DNA of 64,000 nt from NCBI GenBank assembly GCA_965261795.1, contig OZ253476.1, positions 3,720,001 through 3,784,000 on the forward strand, written 5' to 3'. The notes beneath the pieces are model-generated. The model made no database searches. It was not told the DNA's origin and saw only the letters and a program-made list of their open reading frames with translations. The first letter of the stretch is position 1, and every line of letters starts with the position of its first letter. Both the position numbers and the translations under genes were made by a program. This document shows positions 44,848 through 59,200 of this stretch, in pieces. Source of the DNA: CBDCFV01 sp965261795. Lineage in GTDB: Bacteria; Chloroflexota; Dehalococcoidia; Lucifugimonadales; UBA3495.

Positions 44848-45212
44848 TCGAGGGCGTGGTCAACTCCGCCTACGAACCCATCGTAAGGCTTGTAGTGCAA
44901 GGTCCGGCGGGGCTGATCCGGGAGGTGGAGGCAGTTGTCGATACAGGCTTCAATGCCTTTTTGTCGCTGCCGTCGTCACTGGTGACGGAACTGGAACTGC
45001 CCTTCGTGACCCGTACCTCGGCGTTTCTGGCCGACGGTACTCTGGCGAGATTCAACGTCTACTACGTTACGGTACTCTGGGACGGCCAGCCAAGGCAGGT
45101 CTATGTCCATATGTCCGACACCACCCCCCTCGTGGGCATGGCTTTGCTCGACAGCCACAGCCTGTACGTGGAGGTCGAGGACCGCGGGCGCGTAATCATA
45201 GAACGAAGATAG
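44844..45212 (+). CDS. Module copy 2: clan AA aspartic protease
   Basis: 122 aa, starting at a GTG inside the preceding stop. EAVVDTGFNAFLSLPSSLV is the retropepsin-like catalytic site (DTG) followed by the hydrophobic flap-adjacent strand; AFLADGTLARFNVYYVTVLW is the flap region and PLVGMALLDSHSLYVEVEDR the C-terminal half. One DTG per chain means it should act as a dimer, as retropepsins and bacterial SpoIIGA-like proteases do. Substrate unknown; the 104-aa partner is an obvious candidate. Confidence 0.85.
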   Translation: MIEGVVNSAYEPIVRLVVQGPAGLIREVEAVVDTGFNAFLSLPSSLVTELELPFVTRTSAFLADGTLARFNVYYVTVLWDGQPRQVYVHMSDTTPLVGMALLDSHSLYVEVEDRGRVIIERR

Positions 45213-45232
45213 AGCGAGGGGGTAACCCGCAG

Positions 45233-45516
45233 CATCATGTTCAACCCTGTGACCGCCAAGACCACCCAGGTAAGTGTTCAGTCCCGGTGAGGAGTCCCCG
45301 CCCGACCCTGTGGATACCGGCTTTCGCCGGTATGACGGTGGACTGCGCTTGTTGGCGGATTGTCGTGAAGTCTGAACAGTTACCCACCCAGGACCGCCGC
45401 TCCGCTGCGGGACTGCTCGCCTAGTTTACCCCGGTTTTTACCCTCCCCCGAAACCGCAAACCGCCGCAATATAGTAGAATGTTCGGTGTAGATCTACGCC
45501 TTTGAAAGGGGGACGC
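45233..45516. repeat. Inter-module direct repeat, copy 2
   Basis: Second copy of the repeat at 44250-44532, offset 983-984 bp, so modules 2 and 3 arose by tandem duplication of a unit of about 984 bp. The third-from-last section before the box differs most. Confidence 0.85.
45467..45516 (+). promoter_or_regulatory. 50-bp module box, copy 3
   Basis: Same box as at 42900 and 44483; the dyad reads GGTGTAG-AT-CTACGCC at 45485-45500. Box and start codon spacing is the same in all copies. Confidence 0.7.
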
Positions 45517-45831
45517 ATGATGGACGCGGAGATGCCGGCGGCCACGCAATCACCCAGGCCCACCGCGCCAACCCGCCCGCAGGATGAGATCGCCCTCTTG
45601 GGCAAGGAGATATACGAGCGCGACATTCGGCACAAGGTCGAAGCAGACCACCACGGAGAGGTCGTCGCCATCGACGTGGACAGCGACAGTTGGGCCATTG
45701 GCGACAACGTGATTGCCGCGACGGACCGTCTGCGGACGCAACGCCCGGACGCTATTGATGTCTGGCTGCTCCGGGTCGGACACCGGGCGCTGTATCACTT
45801 CGGGGGCAGTTCCCTACGGAGATCCGGGTGA
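45517..45831 (+). CDS. Module copy 3: 104-aa partner of clan AA protease
   Basis: Third paralog: the first 20 residues are identical to copy 1 (MMDAEMPAATQSPRPTAPTR) while the C-terminal half resembles copy 2 (YERDIRHKVEADHHGEVVAI, RVGHRALYHFGG). This mosaic suggests gene conversion between copies. It overlaps the next gene by GTGA. Confidence 0.78.
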   Translation: MMDAEMPAATQSPRPTAPTRPQDEIALLGKEIYERDIRHKVEADHHGEVVAIDVDSDSWAIGDNVIAATDRLRTQRPDAIDVWLLRVGHRALYHFGGSSLRRSG

Positions 45832-46196
45832 TAGAGGGCTTCGTGAACGACAACCTCGAAGCCGTCGTAACCCTTCCCGTGCTAGGCCCGGCGGGGCAGA
45901 CGCGGGAAGTCGACGCCGTGATTGATACCGGCTTCAATGGCTACCTGACATTGCCGCCGATGCTGGCGGCTGACTTGGGACTGCCTGTCGTGGGTGATGG
46001 CGAGGCGGTCCTGGCCGACGGCAGTGAGGCTGCCTTTGACGTGTACGGCGCTACGGTGCTCTGGGACGGACAACCGAGATACATCGAGACCGGGGCGGTT
46101 GGCAGCACCCCCCTCGTGGGTATGCGGCTGCTCGACAGCCACAGCCTGTACGTGGAGGTCGAGGACCGCGGGCGCGTAATCATAGAACGAAGATAG
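45828..46196 (+). CDS. Module copy 3: clan AA aspartic protease
   Basis: 122 aa. AVIDTGFNGYLTLPPMLAAD has the DTG site, AVLADGSEAAFDVYGATVLW the flap segment and PLVGMRLLDSHSLYVEVEDR the tail, which is almost identical in all three copies. Intact and translationally coupled to its partner. The divergence around the flap, compared with the constant tail, hints at altered substrate choice between copies. Confidence 0.85.
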   Translation: MIEGFVNDNLEAVVTLPVLGPAGQTREVDAVIDTGFNGYLTLPPMLAADLGLPVVGDGEAVLADGSEAAFDVYGATVLWDGQPRYIETGAVGSTPLVGMRLLDSHSLYVEVEDRGRVIIERR

Positions 46197-46306
46197 AGCG
46201 AGGGGGTAACCGCAGCATCATGTTCAACCCGGTGACCGGCAAGACCAGGGAGGTCCGCGGCGGGGCGGCGGGGCTCCTCGCCCTGCTTACCCCCCGTCAG
46301 CCCCCC

Positions 46307-46501
46307 TGACAAGGGTATGTAAAATTGAGATTATAGCTACGAACCGGCCCCACCGCCCCTGGATTCCGGCCTACGCCGGAATGACGGAATGGCCCCGATA
46401 GTGAGCATTTGGGAGCGGTTTTGTATTTGAGCAAGCCTACCCTACTATGCGGTCTCACGTTCAACTGCGTAAAGTCCCAAATGAAATACATACCCCTATC
46501 A
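46307..46501. repeat. 195-bp MITE-like element, copy 1
   Basis: TGACAAGGGTATGTA (46307-46321) and TACATACCCCTATCA (46487-46501) are terminal inverted repeats. The interior contains a REP-like palindrome (ATTCCGGCCTACGCCGGAAT) and no gene. CGTCAGCCCCC lies on both sides, which suggests that it belongs to a 216-bp tandem unit with the next copy. Confidence 0.85.
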
Positions 46502-46522
46502 GCGTCAGCCCCCCCGATAGGC

Positions 46523-46717
46523 TGACAGGGGTATGTAAAAGCGAGATTATAGCTACGAACCGGCCCCACCGCCCCTGGATTCCGGCCTACGCCGGAATGA
46601 CGGAATGGGCCCGATAGTGAGCATTTGGGAGCGGTTTTGTATTTGAGCAAGCCTACCCTACTATGTGGTCTCACGTTCAACTGCGTAAAGTCCCAAATGA
46701 AATACATACCCCTATCA
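46523..46717. repeat. 195-bp MITE-like element, copy 2
   Basis: TGACAGGGGTATGTA (46523-46537) and TACATACCCCTATCA (46703-46717) are perfect or near-perfect inverted repeats. It is almost identical to copy 1, offset 216 bp. Its right end is 26 bp before the ATG of the giant surface-protein gene, so any promoter for that gene is inside or next to the element. Confidence 0.88.
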
Positions 46718-49469
46718 ACCCCTCCCCGAACAGGCGTTCTGGTATGATGCCGCGTTGGCTGGCTGGCCTGCTCCCGGTCCTGGCGGTAGTTGTCCTGCTG
46801 GCCGTCGTCGGCGTGTTTTCCTCCGGGCCGGCCCAGGCCCAGTCGGTGTCGTCGCCCGCCATCTGGGACGCCACCCTCACGGCGGGGCCTATAACGGGTT
46901 TCGGCGGCTGGGGATACAACCGCACCTTCGACAGCGGCTCCCTCACCAGCGCGGAGTTCGAGCTGGAAGGGACGACGTACCGGATCAAGCAGCTCAGGCG
47001 GAGCACGAATACCTCTGTCCCTACCGATGTTTCTCTCACTCTGGACAGCGCTCTCCCCGCCGGGGATTTCCAACTCCGCATAGGCGCCCCGGCGACGGAT
47101 GCGGCCGTGCTGAACTTTTCCGCTGCGGATAACTCAGTAGCCGCCAACAACAACTACAAGTGGTCGAACGTCAGCCTGCCCGGTCCGGCGTGGGTCGCCG
47201 GGCAGCCGGTCCCGGTCATACTCCGGCGCACCCAAGGGGTGACGATCAGCAATGCGGCGCTGGCGGTGGGCGAGGGCTTTACCAGGACGTATACGGTCGT
47301 GCTGGACAGCCAGCCGACCGGCGACGTGACGGTGACGCCAGTGAGCGGCAACCCCGCGGCGGCCACGGTGTCGCCGGATGTTTTGACTTTTACTACGTCC
47401 AACTCGCGTACGCCGCAGACGGTGACGGTGAGCGGCGTCAGCCAGACAGCCGGCGAGGGGACGGCGACCATCACGCACGCCGTCGCCGGAGCGGACTACG
47501 GAAGCGTCACCGCCGGGGACGTGGCGATCAGGGTGAGCGTCGGGGATATCTTCTGGTCGGGCACGATGATCGTCGAAACTGCTGGCCGCGGGCGCCCATC
47601 CGTCGGCTACGTTCAGGAGAATAACGCCGGCTCGCTCACGCCCAATGACTTCATATTCAACGGGACCAGATATGCAGTCTATGATATCAGTTACTATACC
47701 GACACGAATTCCGGGCTGATAGTCCAGCTAAGCTTAGCGCTGGGCGCCGGACGTTTCGTGCTGCGCCTCGACGACGCTGCAACCTCGTTCGACGGCGTGG
47801 TGTGTACGCTCGAAGAAGGCGCCTCGCAGTGCCATTACGACCTGACGAACCCCGGCCTGAGCTGGAGCCATGGGCAGACCGTACAGGTGTCGCTGGCCTT
47901 GGGGCCCCCCGAAATCAGCATCGCTGCGGCTTCTCCCTCGGTGACGGAGGGTTCGCCAGCGGCGTTCACGGTGACGGCGGGCCGGACGCTGCCCTCCACC
48001 TTGACGGTCAACCTGGACATCACGGCTGACGGCGGCTTGAGCGGCGACTACGGCGTTACGACCAGCCAGCAGACGGTGACGATCGCGGCGGGCCAGACCT
48101 CGGCCACGCATGACGTTCCCACCACCGGCGACGATGTGGACGAGACCGACGGCTCGGTGACGGCGACGCTGGCCGACGGCGATGGCTACATCGTCACCAC
48201 GACGCAGAGCGACAGGGCGGCGACGGTGACGGTCAACGACGACGAGACGGGCCCGACCCTGAGCATAACCGCACCCACCGTCGTTGAGGGCGCATCGGGG
48301 ACGACGACGGTGATGAGCTTCACGGTGACGGCCAGTGGCGCGTCGGCCTACCGGGTAGGGTGTTGGACGCATGGCGACTCCGGAACGGCGCTGGAGGGGA
48401 CGGATTACCTCCTCAAGAACAGCATAAACGATAGGACTACTTTCTCGGTCGCGGACCCGGCGCAGCTGAGCGGGACGTTCAACGTGACGGTGAACGGCGA
48501 CGACATTGACGAAGAGAACGAGACCATCGCCGTCTGGTGCGGATTCAGTGGCAATCCGGCCAACGTCCAGAACAGCGGCACGATAACCGACGACGACACG
48601 CGCGGCGTCACGCTGGCCACCGACCCGCCCTCGGACCCGCTGGTCATTACTGTGGCGCCGGGCGGCATGGCGGACTATACCATCGTCCTGAACACCGAGC
48701 CGACGGGCGACGTAATGATGGTAGTCACCACCGATCCGATGGTGGCCACGGTATCGCTGAACAACCTCACGTTCACGCCGGGCGACTGGAACATGCCGCA
48801 GACCGTCACCGTCACCGGCGTGCGCATCGGCGTCACGGAAGTCACCCAAACCGTCACAGGCGGAGACTACACGCGTTTCTTCACGCCGAACATCAGAGTG
48901 ACGGTCGCCGTGCTCGTCGACTACGACGTCGACAACGACAACCTCATCGACGTCGCCAACCTCGCGCAGCTTGACGCTACGCGCTGGGACCTCGACGGCA
49001 ACGGCGCGGTCGCGGCAGGCGATCAGGCCAACTACGACCTCGCCTTCCCCGACGCGGCGGCGGGCATGGACTGCGAGGCAACCTGCGCGGGCTACGAGCT
49101 GACCGCCGACCTCGATTTCGACACCAACAGCGACGACACGGTGGACGCGGGCGACGACTACTGGAACGGCGGCGCAGGCTGGGCGCCCATCGGCGGCGAC
49201 TACAACGCGGAGTTCCACGGCAACGGCCACACCATCTCCAACCTGTTCATCAACCGCGGCGGCGAGGACAACGTAGGGCTGTTCTCGCAGTTGGGCAACG
49301 CCGCCTACGTCCACCACGTCGGGCTCATCGACGTGAACGTGACCGGCCAGGACAACGTCGGCCCGCTGGCAGGCAACGCCAACGTGACCGGTTCGCGCAT
49401 CGCCGCGGTCTACGTCAACCGCGGCTCCGTGATGAGCCGCAACCAGGCGGGCGGGCTCGTCGGGGGGGC

Positions 49470-54221
<4,752 letters not shown>

Positions 54222-54803
54222 ATTGATGGTGAACTTCAACATTGCGTTTACAGGGAACTACGTCACCGGCATCTCCGCTGGCCCGAAAGATAGAGTGATC
54301 GGCACCGGCGGCGTCTACACCTTGACCTTACTCACCACCGATGACGGTGTGGTCGAATCCGACGGCTCGGTAACGGTCACCCTGACGAGTGGGAGCGGCT
54401 ACACCTTGGGCAACCCCGCCACGGCCAGCGTCACCGTCACCGACAACGGCCTCCCCCCCACCCAGCCGCCCGTCGCCTCCGGGACCATCCCCGACATCAC
54501 GATGGCCGTTGGCGCCACGCAGGACGTGAATGTTTCGGGCGCCTTCACGGGCACGGTGGAAGGCTACACGGCGGTTTCCGGCGCCCCTGACAAGGCCACC
54601 GTCGCGCTGGTGTCCGGCACGACGTACAGAGTGACCGGCGTTGCCGTGGGCACGGCGCTGATCACCGTCACGGCCACCAACGGCGTCGGCAGCGCGACGC
54701 AGACGTTCACCGTCACCGTCGCCGCCAGCGTCGTCCAACTCCCCGCGCCAGCGACCATCACCCCCGTCTGGGGGAGCGACAAGGTGGTCTGGAATGGGAG
54801 GCC

Positions 54804-56252
54804 GTGCCGACCGCCGCGAGCTACAACGTGCAGTGGAAAGCGGCGGGCGAGAGCTACGACCTGGTGAGCCGCCAGGAGACGGCTACCGAGACCAACCACG
54901 TCATATCGGGCCTCACGCCCGGCACGTCGTACACGCTGCGCGTCGCCGCCGTCAACAACAACAACGTCGTCGGCGTGTGGTCTGCGGAGGTCACGACGCC
55001 TGCGGCCGCGGTCACCATCGCGGGCGGGGCCAGGGTGAATGAGGGCAACCCGCCCACCGGTCAGCGGCGGCCCGTGCTGGGGTACCCGCTGACGTTCAGC
55101 CCTGCTATCACCGAGCCGGTGACGGTGTACTACGCCTACGTCAAGGCCGGCACCACCGCCGCTTGGGCGGATGACTTCTCCTTCCGGAGTTCGCTGTTGG
55201 CTGACGGCCCGTTGTTGGACGCATTGACGGCAACGGAGTTTGGGCGGCCCTCCGTGTTCGAGATTTCCGCTTCACCGGAGAACCCCGTAACCACCGCGTA
55301 CCTGCTCGTGCAGATCCGGGGAGACAACGTCTACGAGGACGATGAGACGGTGCGGCTACGGCTGCTCGGCGCGGCGAACGCCGCCCTCGGCAGCACCCTC
55401 CACGCGACGAACACCATCGTCAACGACGACACGCAGCAGCTCATCGTGCCGGACGACGCCCTGTTCGCCGCCGAGGGCGAGACGCTGGAGATCATCGTCG
55501 GTCTCAGCGCGCCCAGTGCGACCGCCGTCTCGGTGACGGTCCAGGACCTTGGCACGGGCAGCGCGACCTCCGGCACGGACTACTCCGCGATCACGGGAAC
55601 GCTCACCTTCGAGCCGTACGTGGTCGGGCAGACGCTGTCTATCGTACTGACGGCAGACGACGACGTTGAGGGCAACGAGACCATCAACCTGCGCTTCAGC
55701 ACCGGGGGGCGGCCGGTGGACGTGACCGTCACCATCGTCGACGAGGACACGACGTACCCCGCCATCACCATCGCGGCGGTCGCCGCCCAGGTCACCGAGG
55801 GTTCCCCGGCGCAATTCCAGGTGACCGCCAGCGCCGCTCCCACGACCGACCTGGACCTGCGGCTGAGCATTGGGCAAGAGGGCGCCTACGCCGCCGACGA
55901 TGAGCTGGGCGCCAAGACGGTGACCATCCCGGCGAACGCGGCCTCGGCCATCTACGACGTCGCCACCGTCGACGACGGTACGGCAGAAAGCAACGGCTCA
56001 GTGACCGCCACGCTGAACAGCGGTCTGGGCTACACCGTAGGGGCGTCCAACGCGGCGACCGTCGCTGTTCACGACCCCGTCCAGCTCCCCGAAGCCACCG
56101 AGACCATCCCCAACGCCTCCGTGGTCGTTGGCGCAACCCATGAGGTGGACGCCGCGTCCTACTTCACCGGCACGGTGGTCACCTACACGGCGGGTTCCTC
56201 CGATACCGACACGGCCACCGTCGCGGTGAGAACACGTCGATGGTCACGGTGA
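54804..56252 (+). CDS. Giant adhesin-like protein, part D
   Basis: Fibronectin III-like start (PTAASYNVQWKAAGESYDLV), then a domain similar to part B (PITFSPAITEPVTVYYAYV-like strand; PVTTAYLLVQIRGDNVYEDD), a Calx-beta repeat (GTGSATSGTDYSAITGTLTF) and a BID-like repeat. Reading breaks near 56228: VAV should continue as SNTSMVTVTGVALG but a base is missing and the ORF ends with RTRRWSR. Confidence 0.8.
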   Translation: MPTAASYNVQWKAAGESYDLVSRQETATETNHVISGLTPGTSYTLRVAAVNNNNVVGVWSAEVTTPAAAVTIAGGARVNEGNPPTGQRRPVLGYPLTFSPAITEPVTVYYAYVKAGTTAAWADDFSFRSSLLADGPLLDALTATEFGRPSVFEISASPENPVTTAYLLVQIRGDNVYEDDETVRLRLLGAANAALGSTLHATNTIVNDDTQQLIVPDDALFAAEGETLEIIVGLSAPSATAVSVTVQDLGTGSATSGTDYSAITGTLTFEPYVVGQTLSIVLTADDDVEGNETINLRFSTGGRPVDVTVTIVDEDTTYPAITIAAVAAQVTEGSPAQFQVTASAAPTTDLDLRLSIGQEGAYAADDELGAKTVTIPANAASAIYDVATVDDGTAESNGSVTATLNSGLGYTVGASNAATVAVHDPVQLPEATETIPNASVVVGATHEVDAASYFTGTVVTYTAGSSDTDTATVAVRTRRWSR

Positions 56253-59200
56253 CGGGCGTTGCCCTGGGCACGGCCAAAATCACCGTCAGGGCCACCAACC
56301 TCGCTGGCCCAACGGATCAGACCTTCACCGTCACTGTCACCATCGACGCGGCCCTCCCCGTCATCACCATCGCGGCGGGCGAGGCGGAGGCCGCGGAGGG
56401 CGGCCAGGCGCGGTTCACCGTGACGGCAAGCCCCGCGCCCACGACGGACCTGACGGTCAACCTGTCCTTCAGCGTTGACGGCGCCTACGCGCTGACCAGT
56501 CCGCCGTCCACGGTCACCATCGCGGCGAATACGACGACGAAACAGTCCGCCCCGGATATCGCGAACAACGCTATCCACCAGCCCTCCGGCACGGTCACGG
56601 CCACGGTGACGGCGGGCGCGGGCTACACTGTGGGCGCCACGGCCAGCGACAGCGTCACCATCACCGACAACGAAACGCGCCCGAACCTGACCGTAACCTC
56701 GCCCGGCGTAGCGGAAGGCGCCTCCGGCACGACCGCCACCATGAGCTTCGCCGTGACGTCCACCGGCGCGTCGACCTACCCGGTCGGTTGCTGGACGCAG
56801 GGCGGAACGGCGACCAACGACGTGGATTACGTCGGCAGGAACACCCACAATGATAGCCCAACGTCTCATCTCAACTTCTCGGACCCGTCGCAGTTGAGCA
56901 GAACGTTCGACGTGACGGTGAACGGCGACGATATTGAGGAAGACAACGAATCAATAAACGTCCGGTGCATATTCGTGGGAGTTGAGGGCTACCTCGTTCA
57001 CGGCACCGGCACCATCACCGACGACGACACGGCCGGCATCACGCTGGCCACTACCCCGGCCACGGACCCGGCGGCCCTCACGGTGGCGGAGAACGACCCG
57101 GCGGAGTACACCGTCGTCCTGGACAGCCAGCCGACCGACACCGTCACCGTCACGCCGGTCTCCGCCAGTGTCGCCACGGCCACGGTCTCCGGCCCGCTGA
57201 CCTTCACCACGTCCAACTGGGACATGGCGCAGACCGTCACCGTCACCGGCGTGAGCGACGATGCAACTTCCGTCGTCATTTCCCACCCGGTCGCGGGCGG
57301 CGACTACCAGGCGTTCGCGGCGCCGGCCGTCACCGCCGCCGTCTCCGGGCCCGTGTTCTCCATCGACTCGCCGACGGCGAACGAGAGCGCGTGGACGCTG
57401 GAATTCACGGTCACCCTGAGCCCCGCCCCCGTCTCGGGGGACCCGCTGCGCCGGGTCTTCTACCGGCTGGCCACTCCCCCCGGCACGGCCACGGGGACCG
57501 CGGTTGGGCGCGACTACACCCTTAGCGGAACCCGCGTCGACTTCCGAGCCACCGATGTTTCAGGATTGAAGATAATCAACGTAGCGCTGACCGACGACAA
57601 CAGGCCGGAGTTCGACGAGACCATCCGCGTGGAGCTGCATACCCCGACCAATGCCAGGATTTCGGGGACGAACGGGCTTGGGGTCGGCACGATCCAGGAT
57701 AACGACACGCCGGTCCTCTCCATCAGCGGGACCAACGTCGACGTCCGGGAGGGCGATCCGTTGACGATCAACGTGGCGCTCACCCCGGCCGGCGACCGGC
57801 CGATCACGGTCACGTACGCCACCGCCGCCGCCCTGACCGGGGTCGAAGCGGTGGCGGGGACGCACTACACCGTCCTGAGCGGCCCGCTGACCTTCGCCGC
57901 CAGCGAGACGCTGAAGACCGTGACGTTGCAGTCGCTCCACGAGCCTATCCACGACGTCAACCGGAACGTGGCCTTCGAGCTCTCCAACCCGGTGGGCGGC
58001 GCGACCATCGGAATGGACATGGGCAGGGCAGTCTACCGGATCAACAACCGGGACGACGCACCGGTCATAGCGATCACCAATCCAACGGCCGATGAGCACG
58101 ATGGGACGCTCGATTTCGACGTAACCCTCAGTGGCGCGTCCGCGCAGCAGGTCACCGTGGACTACGCCGACGCCGGCGGCTCCGCGACTTTGGGGTCGGA
58201 CTACACGGCCTTCGAGCCGATGACGCTCACCTTCGCGGCGCGCGCCACGGGCGACGCGGACAAGCAGACCGTCTCCGTTGAAATACTGGACGACTCCGTG
58301 AACGTAAGCGATCCGAACGAGGGGGAAAACGAGCGCGTCAATCTTGTCTTCTCGAACCCGATGAACGCGACCTTCAGCGGCGGGAGCATGGCCGACCAGA
58401 CCCGAACGGGCACCATCGTTGACAACGAGCTCTTGATCGACACCATGACCCCCGACGTCACGCTCCAGGTGGGCGAGACCCACACCTTCAACATCGCTAA
58501 CGTCAGCTACGACGCGGACACCCACGCGGCGGCGTCGTCGCACCCGAACGTCGCCACGACGGCGATAACCGGCTCGGGCATAACCACGATGCTCACCGTC
58601 ACCGCCGTCGCCGAGGGCACAGCAACGATCACGATGACGTTGAGCCTCTCGACCACCGGCAGCAGCGTCACCGACACCTTCACGGTCACCGTGACGCCGC
58701 TGCCCGTCATCACCATCACGGCGGGGCCCGCCGTCGCGGAGGGCGCGACGGCAACATTCACCGTGGCGGCCAACCCCGCGCCGCCGTCCGCCATCACCGT
58801 CACCCTGACCATCGCGCAGACCGGCGGCTACGTCGCTTCCGGCAACGTGGGCAGCGGCAAGACCGTGACCATCCTGGCGAACGCGGACGATGCCACCTAC
58901 ACCGTCGCAACTGTGAACGACGACGTCGACAAACCCAACGGCACGGTGACGGCGACGGTGACGACGGGCACGGGCTACGCCGTCACCACGACGCAGAGCG
59001 CCGCCACGGCGTCCGTCGACGTCTACGACAACGACACGCGCGGCGTCACCATCTCGGCGTCCAGCACAGGCGTGACCGTCGCCGAGAACGCCGGCACGGC
59101 GCAGTACACCGTCAGGCTCGACAGCCAGCCCACGGGCAATGTGACCGTCACGCTGACCAGCAACAACGCCGCCGCCACGGTCGCGCCCACAAGCCTCCCC

